This document shows positions 37,016 through 47,240 of a DNA stretch of 64,000 bases, piece by piece (position 1 is the stretch's first letter; each line of letters opens with the position of its first letter). The notes below the pieces were generated by a model that saw nothing but the letters and a program-made list of their open reading frames with translations, did no database searches and was not told the origin of the DNA. The DNA comes from Hirundichthys speculiger (Eukaryota; Chordata; Actinopteri; Beloniformes; Exocoetidae): NCBI GenBank assembly GCA_018398805.1, contig JAGFBZ010002341.1:1254130-1318129 (forward strand), read 5' to 3'. The position numbers and the translations under genes are program-made.

Positions 37016-38811
37016 TCTAATCTATAGTGTGTAGGGGCTAATAGTTATAAACTATAGTTGTAGTAGTAAGACTAGAGTAGCTCGTCTTAATCACAGCTTC
37101 GTCATAGCTATGCTGCTATAGGCCTACGCTACAGGGGGACACCAACATGATCTGCTGAGTGGTGGTCTCCACTGCTTTTTCCTCCTTTGTCTTCCCTTTC
37201 CTCCTCCCTTCCTCCTCCTCCAGCTCATAATTATTTGGGAGCACCTTGTTACTGAAACTGTGCCCCATATTCTTTTGCTTTCCTCTGGTTTGTTGTGCTG
37301 GTTTTGCCTCCTTTTTCTTTCTGTGTATTTGCAGGCCAGAGTGTCCTGGGTTTTCATGCTGACTTGCAGTTCCATCCTCTGTCCATCCCGGGGTTCACCT
37401 CCACTTGTGTTTGGGTGCCGACTGACGTGGTGATCGGCGACCTGGTCCTCTGGCCATCTCATCCCAGTGCTGCTACCTCCATCTGTTTATGTTTATATGG
37501 CCATTGTATTTTAGTCATTTGTGTGCTCTCCTCTTTCTGTCCTCCATCTTCTCTCCGTCCTCCATCCTCTCTCTGTCCTGTCTCCCCTCTTTTCTTTCTC
37601 TACCCGGCTGGCCTTCGGCAGGAGGGTCCCCCCATATGAGCCAGGTCCTGCTCAAGGTTTCTTCCTCTTAAAGTGGAGTTTTTCCTTGCCATTGTTTGGC
37701 ATTAAGGTTTTTTTTTCTCCCTACGTGGGAGTTTTTTACCTGCCATTATCACTGATTGGATTTAATATTATAATCTTAGTTAATGATATTTGCTCGGGGG
37801 TCATGCTCTGGGTCTCTGTAAAGCGCCTAGAGACAATTGTCATTGTAACAGACGCTATACAAATAAAATTGAATTGAATTGAATTGAACACACAACACGT
37901 CCAATCTTGAGGTGGATGGACTACAGCAGCAGAAGACCACAGCAGGTGTCACTGCTGTCAGCTAAGAACAGGAAACTGAGGCTACAATTCACACAGACTC
38001 ACCAGAACTGGACCATAGAAGATTGAAAAACGTTGTCTGGTCTGATGAGTCTGGATTTCTACTGCAAGATTCAGATGGAAACAACATGAAAGCATGGATC
38101 CATTCTGCCTTGTATCAACGGTTCAGGCTGGTGGGGGTGTGATGGTGTGAGGGATATTTTCCTGGCACTTGTTAGGCCCATTAGTACCAACTGAACATCG
38201 TGTCAACACCACAGCCTACCTGAGTATTGTTGCTGGCCACGTCCATCCCTTTATGACCACAGTGGACCATCTTCTGATGGATACTTCCAGCAGGATAACG
38301 CTGACATAAAGCATTAATAATCTCAGACTGGTTTCTTGAACATGACAATGAGTTCACTGGACTCAGATGTCCTCCACAGTCTCCAGATCTCAGTCCAGTA
38401 GAGCAGGGTTAATCAATTAAAATTCTAATGGGTCCAGTCACTAAAATTTCTTCTGTCACAAGGTCCAGACCACACATCTCTTGCATCACATACCATGGCA
38501 TATATAGCCTGTCCATGTTAATCAAAAGCACATCATATATTTCCATGTCATTTCAACATTTATTTTTTGTGTTCACATTGAGACACATGCAGCTAACAGT
38601 GAACTTGAGGCCTGCATTACAACTAATAAAAAATATTTCTTCAAAATAAAATCAAAAGTGCCTCTTCCTGAAATGATGCAAATAAAGTTTTTAGAAGTGC
38701 CTTTTCTCTTCATATTTTCATCTTTCCCTTCCTGAAAACAATTAGCCCAACAATGGTGTCAAATTAAAACAGCTGAAGAGGTATTGAAGGCCAACTTTTT
38801 ATGAACTTATT

Positions 38812-39225
38812 TAATTCAATTCCATTTTATTTGTATAGCATCTGTTACAATGTCAGTTGTTTCTAGGTGCTTTACAGAGACCCAGATCATGACCCCCGAG
38901 CAAATATCATTAACTAAAATTATAATATTAAATCCAAGCAATGATAATGGCAAGTAAAAAACTCCCACAGAGGCAACCTTTAAGCCAAACAGTGGCAAGG
39001 AAAAACTCCACTTTAAGAGGAAGAAACTTTGAGCAGGACCTGGATCATTCCTGCTGAAGACCAGCCAGCTAGAGAAAGAAAAGAGGGGAGAGACAGGAGG
39101 GCACACAACATAAACAGATGGAGGTAGCAGCACTGGGATGAGATAGCCAGAGGACCAGGTTGCCAATCAGCACCCCAATGACAAGTGGAGGAGGGGTGAC
39201 CAGAAGATAGAACTGCAAATCAGCC
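38812..39225 (-). mobile_element. L2-type LINE 3'-UTR fragment
   Basis: The minus-strand sequence matches the 3' UTR of the 33360-37887 element: GGAGTTTTTCCTTGCCACTG, the GGGTCTCTGTAAAGCACCTA block and the terminal ACAAATAAAATGGAATTGA. It is 5'-truncated; similarity ends about 12 bp from the tRNA-Gly discriminator base. Confidence 0.85.
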
Positions 39226-39236
39226 CACACAGTTTT

Positions 39237-39308
39237 TGCGTTGGCTGGGAATCGAACCCAGGTCAACTGCTTGGAAGGCAGCTATGCTAACCACTATACC
39301 ACCAACAC
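39237..39308 (-). tRNA. tRNA-Gly (anticodon TCC)
   Basis: The minus strand reads GTGTTGGTGGTATAGTGGTT, then AGCATAGCTGCCTTCCAAGC and ends CCCAGCCAACGC plus discriminator A. It folds as a full cloverleaf: 7-bp acceptor with one G-U pair at position 2, anticodon loop CTTCCAA (TCC), T-stem CTGGG/CCCAG perfect, and box B GGTTCGATTCC intact. One change from the usual fish/mammal gene is position 2 (T for C). No TTTT run follows within 60 bp, so termination may be poor. It sits inside a hAT element and may be a recent copy rather than a working gene. Confidence 0.85.
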
Positions 39309-39330
39309 CTATCTGTCTGTGTTCAAGTTA

Positions 39331-39509
39331 CCTCAAAAAGTTGTGGATAGATTTTGATCAAATTTTCAGGAGTTATCAGAAATGTGAAAAGGAAGAACTG
39401 ATTTCATTTTGGGTGTGATCCGGAAGAAATCCTGGATTCTGGGTCACTTTCAAATTTTCAATAATTGTTGCCCTTGGTGGAGGTCGGCGCTCTCCCAGTG
39501 CTTTTCTAG
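39331..39509 (+). mobile_element. Helitron-like non-autonomous 3' fragment
   Basis: It matches 51284-51642 at both ends: CTCAAAAAGTTGTGGATAGA at the start, and GCGCTCTCCCAGTGC then TTTTCTAG at the end. A short hairpin a few bases before a terminal CTAG followed by T is the Helitron 3' signature (CTRR). The middle present in the 51284 copy is deleted here. Helitron assignment is an inference from the end structure. Confidence 0.55.
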
Positions 39510-40226
39510 TTTACCACGTAACACTGTCACACTGGGCCCAAAGCTCGTTGATTTTCCGCGCTCTCACTTCAGACTTTGGTGGAAACATTTCGTCAAAAAA
39601 ACTTGTGTTTGGTCTCGTAGTGTCGCTTGATATTCCCGCGTTTGATTAATTCCACTGTTTTACAGCATATACGATAAACTCATACTCGTTCGTCCACTTA
39701 CTTTTGAAATGCCGATTTTCAGCATCAACTTTTTGCACCTTTGAGCATGCCATGTCTTCTTCTCTCTCGTTTGTTTCTGAAGTAAACGAATTTTAGTAGC
39801 TCTCAGAGCTGTCGGCCGTAAACGGTTAGTGATTACCACAAATAACTAGTTTACCTGAGCTCACGGTTTTCCCCGGGCACTGGGAAAAAATTTGAGCTAT
39901 GTATTTTGAGGTATTTATGTGGCACTGATTACTGGTCCGGACAGAACCTTTACTTGGTCCGGATCTGGACCGAGGTCCGCCATTTGGTGATCCCTGCAGT
40001 GGAGCATCTTTGGGATGTGGTGGAACGGGAGAATCTCATCATAGATGTGCAGCCGACAAATCTGCAGCAGCTGGTGATGCCGTCATGTCAAGATGCACCA
40101 AACTCTCCGAGGAATGTTTCCAGTACCTTGTTGAATCTATGACATGAAGGGTTAAGGCAGTTCTGAAGGCAAAAGAGGGTCCAACCCGGTACTAGCAAGG
40201 TGGACCTGATAAAGTGGAGGTGAGTG

Positions 40227-41430
40227 TAAAGCCTGAGAACTCACGCCAGCACGAACCAATCTGGCAAATTTATTCTCAAATACTTGCATTTGTCTTATCA
40301 GCAGTTCAGACGCAGACGTTTCGTGAAGATCCTTAATTTAGACACAGCTTTGTTGGAAGTCATCCATTGAAATGGCGCAGGTTGTTAAAATACCACACTG
40401 CAGACGGGAAAACTGAGATTCAGTTTAAGAAAAGGACGCTGATGCTATAACTCACAGTAAAACAGTAGTCTGGGCTTCAGTAATGCTCTTGAGCCTGAGT
40501 ATTTTCTGATCAGGAATCTGAGAAACAGAGTTGGTCATAAAAAAAAAAGCAGCAGTGTCATGGAAATGATATGATGTTGAAATATTAATGAGATAATGCC
40601 AAAGGTCAAGCAATCTAGCGGGTCTGAGAAAAGAAGTGTTTGCATGTTTTATGTGTTGAAACTTAATATTCTTCCTTGGTTTCTTGCAACAGACAATCTG
40701 GCTTGTTGTCTGTTTTTCTGATTAATTCAAAACCAAATGTAAACAAATCAAAAATGAGTGTGTGCTGAGTATCAAGGCTCTAATCAGTTTTTCCAGTCAG
40801 TTTCCACAGCAGCACTCTGGGCTGAAGTAAATCATTTCTAAAACAACAAACACTCCTTCCGCTTGTGATTCTGTCTTGTCTTTTGTCCATGTTCGTTTAA
40901 CAATTTAAATTCTAATTTCAAATCTTATTTTTTTTCCCTCCTCCGCCTTATTCTTTTTGCATGCTCTCGTCACCGCTCTCCATGCTGGTGTTTTATGTTT
41001 CCTGGGGAAAAAAAAAAAAAAAGCTTCCAGTCCCCAGATACAAGAAGGTAAGGCTCTGAGATTTGCTTTGATCCCAACCAGCCCTCACTAATCATTCATT
41101 CATTTTATTCAACCAGCATCCAGACCCAGTAAACCCTGAGTGAAACCACCCACAACCCTGTAGCTCATTTCCTGACCTTCCCCTTGTTATCTCTGTGATG
41201 GGATTTCAGTCCTTTGTGGCAGAAAACATGTTTCCTGTGAATGGCTTGTGCTGCTCTGTTCAGTCCTCCCTCTGTCCAGCTGTACAGTAATTCAATCTAA
41301 CAAATTACGCGGAAAAACACTCGGTACAAACAATAGCAGAAGTGTTTAAGATGACTCAAGGGCAGCGTTTCTGCTGACAGATTAAAGCTCGTCAGTTACA
41401 TAAACTCCAATCACTCATTAGGAATCACTC
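40227..41430. other. No recognised gene
   Basis: Unique-looking intronic sequence. A short acceptor/donor-like pair around 41030-41048 (TTCCAG...AAGGTAAGG) encloses only 17 bases with no recognised coding meaning. Confidence 0.4.
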
Positions 41431-43160
41431 AATTTGGGAAAGCCCAGATGATGATGTCATGACTTTCCAAGCTTCTAATAGGTTAATTGACAACATTTGG
41501 ATTAACTGGAGGCACAGCTGTGTAGAGCTGAGTAATTTTATCGATTCTGCGATATATGTCGATATTTTATGGAATAACGAGTATCGATTTTTCAGCCGCA
41601 GGTATCGATATTCCAAGCTTCTTTCAAAACCCCCCATGTCCCAACTTTAAAAGCTTGCAAGCAACAATTTGTACTGTTTACATAAATGAAACTATTTTTT
41701 TCAACAAAATTTTTATTCATTTTGTCCAGCATTTGCAAGCTGCCTGTCAGCCATATAATGTGTAATTAATGCTTTCAGTTCAATAAATTCAAACAAAGTC
41801 ATTGGAACACTCACAAGATGTCACCAAAATCACTTTGTCCCTTTAAAATCTTTTTGTATTGTAAGATGAATATCGATAATATCGATATATATCGTATCAT
41901 GAGCCAAATATTGTGTATTGTATCGCGAGATTAGTGTATCGCTACAGCCCTACAGGTGTGGATGTATTTTAATTCACACCTCAAGCACAGTTTCCTTGTG
42001 TGACATCATGATAAAATCAAAAGAAGATCAGCCAAGATATCAGGAAGAGAATTGCGGACCTCCTCCAGTCTGGGTTATCCTTGGGTACAGTTTCCAGATA
42101 TCTGAAGGAGCCGCATTCATCTGTTCAAATAATTATAGGCCAGTATAACCAACATGGGAATGTCCAACTGTCATGGCGCTCAGGAAGAAGATGATTCTGT
42201 GCCCCAGAGGTGAACGTGCTTTGGTGTGAAATGTGCTAATCAACCTCAGAACAAAAACAAAACACCTTGTGAAGATGCTTAAGCTGCTTGGAGAGTGTCA
42301 TCTGCAGTGAGTCCAGTCCTAAACCACTTCCTCCCCTCAGTGAGGAAGAAGCCAATATTCCAAAAGCAACATAAAAAAAAAAAAAAAACATTACAGTTTG
42401 CAAATGCACACAGACACAAACCTTAAACTGTTTATCCAACTGTTCGGCCATAATGACCATGATTACATTTGGAGGAAAAATGGCAAAGCTCGGAGACTGA
42501 GAACACCATCCCAAATGTGAAGCACGGGGGTGTTAGCATCATGATGTGGGGGTGTTTAGCTGCAGGAGGGACTGGTGGACTTCACTAAATAGATTGAGTC
42601 ATGAGGAAAGAACATTATGTAGAAATGTTGAAGCAACATCTCAAGACATCAGTCAGGTCTTCAGATGGACAATGACCCTGAACACACCACCAGATTAGTT
42701 CCAGAGTGACTTAAGGACAAGAAAGTCATTGTTTTGGAGTGACCATCAAAGTCCTGATCTCAGTCCTGGAGAACATTAGTGAGCAGAGCTGAAAAGGAGA
42801 TCAACAAACCTGAACCTCAGTTCTTCCAGTTCTGTCAGGAGGAATGGAGCAAATTTTAGAAAACTACTGAGAGAAGCTTCTGGAAGGAAACCTAAAACAT
42901 TTGACCCATGTCAGACAGTTTAAAGGCAACAATACCAAATACTAAGGAAATGTATATGAACAAAAAAAAAATCCAAAAATTCTCTCGTTATTCTGGCATT
43001 TAGCAAATAGAAATAATTTTGGTAATCCTAACCGACCTAAAACAGGAAGAGTTTTGTTTGATTCCATATCAGACAGAGAAAAAAAAAAGGTTCTGCATTT
43101 TTTTATACTCTGTTGTAAACTTCTGGTATATACAATATATATACAAGCACTGTACGGTAC
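41431..43160 (+). mobile_element. Tc1-like (Sleeping Beauty/Passport group) transposon, decayed
   Basis: The left end has GATGATGATGTCATGACTTT and TTAATTGACAACATTTGGAT. The transposase remnant has CAGCCAAGATATCAGGAAGA, CATGATGTGGGGGTGTTTAG (the MMWGC region) and SPDLSPGEH near 42757-42785, where the third catalytic Glu survives. The right end has TGTAAACTTCTGG, as in Sleeping Beauty-type termini. Many stops and frameshifts, plus a deletion in the first half of the catalytic domain, make it dead. A hAT MITE splits the 5' noncoding part. Confidence 0.8.
41523..41952 (-). mobile_element. hAT MITE nested in Tc1 (family of 10907-11799)
   Basis: In reverse orientation it runs from TAGAGCTGAGTAATTTTATC to TGTATCGCTACAGCCCTA. 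Flanking 8-mers CAGCTGTG (41515-41522) and CAGGTGTG (41953-41960) match at 7 of 8. Removing it rejoins the Tc1 sequence GGAGGCACAGCTGTG|GATGTATTTT. About half the length of the 10907 copy owing to internal deletion. Confidence 0.85.
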
Positions 43161-44774
43161 AAGTGTTTAAATAAAGAAAAAAAGAAGATTAAAACGTGCT
43201 TTGTAAAACCCAGACAAGGATAAAAATACAAACATTTTTTACTTTTTTAATATGAAAAAACATCAGTTTCTGTAATGACTGGACCACTATAAAAAAACAA
43301 AAAAACATGCCCGATTCTTATACTTGGATAGAGGGAAATGATTCTTCACCCTTTATGCTAATCACCTGGACTTTCTGTTTATTTTCATGCTACTGATGTT
43401 CGATCATCTCATGCATATTCAGCGTGTGTCACCAGTCTTGTAGCAAGTGTAGAGGCAGGGCTGCCATTAGTTGTAACGCCGGAAAAATGCATTGTTATAG
43501 CAAACACACCAGTAGAGTGGTAAAAGTAAAAAAAAAAAAAAAAGAACATCTGTATTCAAAACAGCTACGGCCAAAAGAAAACTGGCTGCTATAAAGAGTA
43601 AAACAAGAGTTAATATTTGAATGGTGTCTCCTCAGTTATGAAATGTTCTTCTTGGCCTATCTGGCTGCACATGCAGCCTACTGTAGGTGGCTAGTAACCA
43701 CTGTGAATCATGTGTTCTAGTTGTTTTTGATGTACGTTAGAAGAAAGAACCCTATTATCTGCTGGGAAAAACTGTCGTATTCAAAATGGTGACACGCAGG
43801 TACGTCAATTAATTTTTCCCCTAATGTACTGTCATCATCAAGACCTGAACTGTACATTTAATTCCCACAGTGCTAACCCGGTCTTCAACCGCTCTGCCAT
43901 TTGTTAACTCACCTTGCTTCAAAGACGAAAAGTGTGCAATGTGTGACAGACTTTAATCAGACTGCTACACATATTTCTTTGCACTAAAAGCTTCTCATTG
44001 CAGCCCACAGGCTCTTGGATAAATTTTGATAGCTTCATCGAGTATGTGATGTGTGATGCAGCAGACGTGGGGTCTCTGCAAGCAGATGACCAGAGCAAAG
44101 CAAACAGACTTTGCAGGAGGAGTGGAAGGAGTGATCGGGGGATGAGCATGTGGAAGGCTGAGCTGTCTGTGAACGGTGAGACGGTTGACAGACAGACGGA
44201 GTAGACAGTGGCTGGAAATGGAGGGCAGATGGATGGTCGTTCAGCAGGCTGGACCTCGGTGAAGCATAAAGAGAAATAACAATAGCACAAGGAAAAAAAA
44301 TCACAATGACTGAAGTGACTTTGGTCCGAGCTCTTAGCTATACTGTACCACCGAACAATCTGGGAAAGACTGGGAGGAAAGCCAAGGAGGGAACAACTAA
44401 CATTGATAAATATATGACATGCAGGCATGCCAGCTGGCACAGTTCGGAGAGGGAATGGTGTGGCCATGCCAGAAGACTCACATACTGGATGCCTCCATTA
44501 TGGAAACGTGCGTCCTCACGTCCCTCCCTCATATCCCTCCCAGGAAGCTTCTGAAATGACATGATGGAGGGCACACCTGTTTCCTTGATTTGTCTTCACT
44601 CAAAGAAGCAGGAAAAGAAGATCTTTTAGTACCTCAAATGTGTCACAATCTGTCTCTGTGTGATGTGCTGGACTGACTGGATGAGGCACAGGTTAGCACA
44701 AATTAAATATTTCTTGATTATTTCACAGAAATAATCTCCCAGAAGGAGATCAAATTGTCAAGGTCCATTCATTA
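43161..44774. other. No recognised gene
   Basis: The minus-strand frame at 43919-44467 (182 codons) is long, but it has no recognisable domain, no splice or start context and competing overlapping frames. It is treated as chance. Confidence 0.4.
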
Positions 44775-44885
44775 ACTTTTGCAGCAGCTTAAACAAAGAG
44801 GCCCAGACCTCCCTCTCTCCGGCCACCTCCTCTAGCTCATCCGGGGGAATACCGAGGTGTTCCCAGACCAGCCGAGATATATAGG

Positions 44886-45475
44886 CCCCGATTGTACACT
44901 TCCGGCTAGCTGCTAGCCGCAAATTGCGGGTTTAGGAACCTCCGCTAACCGCTAATGCAATCTTCCGCTCCCTAAAGCCGCTACCAGTTATGCCGACTCC
45001 CTTTCTTGTAGGTGTGGCAACAGGCGTGTCTTTTGCCCTTTCCGCAAACTCAGTATCTTGCGATCGCAACCCGCATGTTGGCGCGTACAAGAGCGCGTAC
45101 AAATGGCATCAATGTGCGTCCGCCTGGTCACATGTTGGCGTGCACAAACGGCTCTACCTCTCAAATTAACTCTTGTATAAAAAGCGTGATTTGGCCTCAG
45201 TTGAACCCCTGAGAAAATGGCAGGGATTGTCTTAAACAGTTTGCTCGCCAGTTAAACTATAGACGACCAGAGTGTGTTTACTGGGAGCACACCAACTATC
45301 TGGGACTTTCAGGTAGCCAATAGGAATTGTCTGTGTAGAAATATTTATATGTATATATCAGTGCAGAGGAGGAGGAGGAAGGAAGAGGAGGAAGCTCTAC
45401 ACCAGAGTCCCAAACGAGCTGCACATGAGAGCTGCTCTGATCTGGATGAAAAGAGGCTCCATAGCAGTTTGCGGA
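44886..45475. mobile_element. Unidentified insertion within the Rex3 LINE
   Basis: Rex3 sequence stops after CAGCCGAGATATATAGG (44882) and resumes with CATCTCAACTGGCTCCTCTC (45479). The insert starts CCCCGATTGTACACTTCC, is GC-richer than its surroundings around 44900-45140, and has a plus-strand frame at 45274-45480 with an acidic/basic run (RRRRKEEEEALHQSPKRAAH). No terminal repeat or family was recognised. Confidence 0.5.
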
Positions 45476-45655
45476 TACCATCTCAACTGGCTCCTCTCGA
45501 TGTGAAGGAGCAGCAGCTCTACAACAAGTCCCTTCCAGATGACTGGACTTCTCACCCTATCTCTAAGGGAGTCCAGCCACCCTGTGGAGAAAACTCATTT
45601 CAGCCGCTTGTCTCTGCGATCTTATTCTTTCGGTCACTACCCACAGTTCATGACC

Positions 45656-46560
45656 TTAGGTGAGAGATGGAACATAAATCGACCAGTAAACAGAGAGCCT
45701 TGCCTTTTGGCTCAGCTCTCTCTTCACCACAACGGACCGGTACAGAGTCCGCACCACAGCAGGCACTGCACTTATCTGTCTGTCCATCTCCTGCTCCCTT
45801 CTTCTATCACTCGTGAACAAGACCCTGAGATGCTTAAACTCCTCCACTTGAGGCAGAACCTCACTCCCAACCCAGAGAGGACATCCTACCCTTTTCTGAC
45901 TGAGGACCATGGTCTCATATTTGGAGGTGCTGATTCTCATCCCTGCCGCTTGACACTCGGCCGCAAATCGCTCCACTGAGAGCTGAAGATCCCCACCCCA
46001 TGGTGCTAACAGGACCACATCATCTGTAAAAAGCAGAGACGAAATCTTGGCACCACTGAACTGGAACCCCTCTGCTCCTTGGCTGCTCCTAGAAATTCTG
46101 TCCATAAACGTTATGAACACAGCCAGTGACAAAAGTGACATCAGTGAGAGTTGGACTCCCTGATGGAGTCCAACTCTCACCGATAATGAATCTGACTTAC
46201 AACTGGCAATGCGGGCCAAACTGTGCTCGATAGACCGTAACAATGGGCCCAGTACCCCATACTCTTGGAGGACACCCCGAGGAACACGGTCAAATGCCTT
46301 CTCCAAATCCACAAAACATCTGTGGACTGCTTGGGCAAATTCCCATGCTCCCTCGAGGATCCTAGTGTGGGTATAGAGCTGGTCCAGTGTTCCACGACCA
46401 GGACGGAACCCACATTGTTCCCACTGAATCAAAGATTTGACAGTCAATAGGATCTTCTCCTGCACCCTGCATAGACCTGACCAGGGAGACTGAGGACTGT
46501 GATTCCCCTGTAACTGGAACGCATCCTCCAGTACCCCTTCTTAAAAAGGAGAACCACCAC
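45656..46560 (-). pseudogene. Rex3-type reverse transcriptase remnant
   Basis: The longest open part (46465-45656, 269 codons) includes QCGFRPGRGTLDQLY, CFVDLEKAFDRVPRG (first catalytic Asp), LLFTDDVVLLA (the F-x-DD box, with T where A is usual), RFAAECQAAGMRIS and a C-terminal VVKRELSQKARLSVYWSIYV. Between the palm motifs, the expected GLRQGCPLSP region reads GLHQGVQLSLMSLLSLAV because of a small inverted duplication (see 46144-46180). Upstream and downstream frames are shifted. Inactive. Confidence 0.8.
46144..46180. repeat. Perfect 16-bp hairpin inside the Rex3 RT remnant
   Basis: GTGAGAGTTGGACTCC (46144-46159), loop CTGAT, then its exact reverse complement (46165-46180). The right arm fits the family sequence (coding SVRVGL on the minus strand); the left arm replaces the bases that normally encode the QGCPLSP part. 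Confidence 0.9.
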
Positions 46561-47240
46561 CCCAGTCAGCCTATTCAGAGGTACTACATGTCCTTGCAAT
46601 GTTGCAGAGACATGTCAACCAAGACAGTTTAACAACATCCAGAGCCTTGAAGAACTCAGGGCAGATCTCATCCACCCCCAGAGCCCTACCACCATGCAGC
46701 TTCTTAATTACCTCGCTGACCTCAGCTCTGGTAATCGGCAACTCCACCTCAGAGTTTTTGCTTCAGAAACCGTTGAGGCTGCAGCCTGCTTGGCCTGCTA
46801 GTACCTATCTGCTGCCTCTGGAGACAGGCTAACCAAGCCTTGTAGGACTCCTTCCTTCAGCTCGACAGCTTCCCTCACCTGAGGTGTCCACAACTGGGTT
46901 CGGAGGTTGTCACCACGACACGCACCAACGACTTTGCAGCAACAGCTAAATCAGCCGCCTACACAGTGAGGCAAGGAACACAGGCCATTCCCACTCAGTG
47001 TCCTCCACCTCCCTCAGGATGCGGTTAAAGCTCTGTTGGTGGATCCGTCTGAAAGGTTCCTCTGCCAGGCGGGCCCAGCAAACCCTCACTACCTGCTTGG
47101 TTCTACCATTTCTGTCTAGCATCCTTCCCTGCCATCTGATCTGTTGACAGCTCAGCTCTTCTCTTTACCCAAGTGTCCAGGACATACGCCTTGTTGATCA
47201 TTGAACTGTGGCCCAATGACATCACATGTAGTGTCAGCAA

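Larger units (their letters stand above)
33360..37887 (+). mobile_element. L2-type LINE, nearly full length, inside Tc1
   Basis: Layout: an ORF1 with an SGNH-esterase-like domain, an ORF2 with APE endonuclease then reverse transcriptase, a 3' UTR of about 850 bp, and a terminal ATTGA pentamer array (37867-37887). This order is typical of the CR1/L2 group (teleost Maui/L2 type). The 5' end is truncated inside ORF1. Tc1 sequence resumes at 37888 with CACACAACACGTCC. Several frameshifts make it inactive. 3' fragments of the same family lie at 21388-22850 and 38812-39225. Confidence 0.9.
38404..39996 (+). mobile_element. hAT element inserted at the Tc1 catalytic-Glu codon
   Basis: Termini CAGGGTTAATC and GTGATCCCTG (CAGGG...CCCTG) are flanked by an 8-bp duplication, CAGTAGAG (38396-38403) and CAGTGGAG (39997-40004), matching at 7 of 8 positions. 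Tc1 transposase resumes exactly after it. The interior holds three other items: an L2 3' fragment, a tRNA-Gly and a Helitron-like end. No hAT transposase was seen. Confidence 0.85.
33072..40142 (+). pseudogene. Tc1-like transposase, in three pieces
   Basis: Piece 1 (33072-33355): MEKKDDLSDFERVMVVG and the ETADLLGFS helix-turn-helix region, then frameshifts. Piece 2 (37888-38403): the middle of the DDE domain, with WTIEDW...WSDESGFLLQ holding the first catalytic Asp, and AYLSIVAGHVHPFMTTV. Piece 3 (from 39997): VEHLWDVVERE and QPTNLQQL. The reading frame is broken by small deletions and stops as well as by the two insertions. The hAT insertion duplicates the bases coding the V-E of the SPDL-x-P-V-E motif, so the catalytic Glu codon is present on both sides. 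Confidence 0.8.
32924..40226 (+). mobile_element. Tc1-like transposon, exploded by nested insertions
   Basis: Left end TTCACCGGCCACTTTACAAG and right end ACTAGCAAGGTGGACCTGAT...GGTGAGTG are the degenerate termini of a common teleost Tc1 family, with TA on each side (32922-32923 and 40227-40228). Transposase sequence occurs in three separated parts. Without the two insertions (33360-37887 and 38404-39996 plus duplication) the element would be about 1.2 kb, normal for Tc1. Confidence 0.85.
44775..47240 (-). mobile_element. Rex3-type (RTE) LINE, decayed
   Basis: On the minus strand, from right to left: endonuclease remnants near 47240-47150, the linker with the 'DEICPEFFKALD' type region near 46690, reverse transcriptase (46560-45656), C-terminal coding sequence to about 45476, then after an unrelated insertion (44886-45475) the ending with SRLVWEHLGIPPDELEEVAG at 44882-44800. 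The GATGG tail is missing. Fragments of the same family are at 1008-1277 and 26787-27130. Confidence 0.8.

Noticed and set aside
41037..41048. Micro-exon between TTCCAG and GTAAGG
   Set aside because: Too short to support and no link to the DOC2 reading frame.
43919..44467. 182-codon minus-strand ORF
   Set aside because: No recognisable domain, low-complexity Ser/Leu/Pro composition, overlapping ORFs in other frames, no splice or promoter context.
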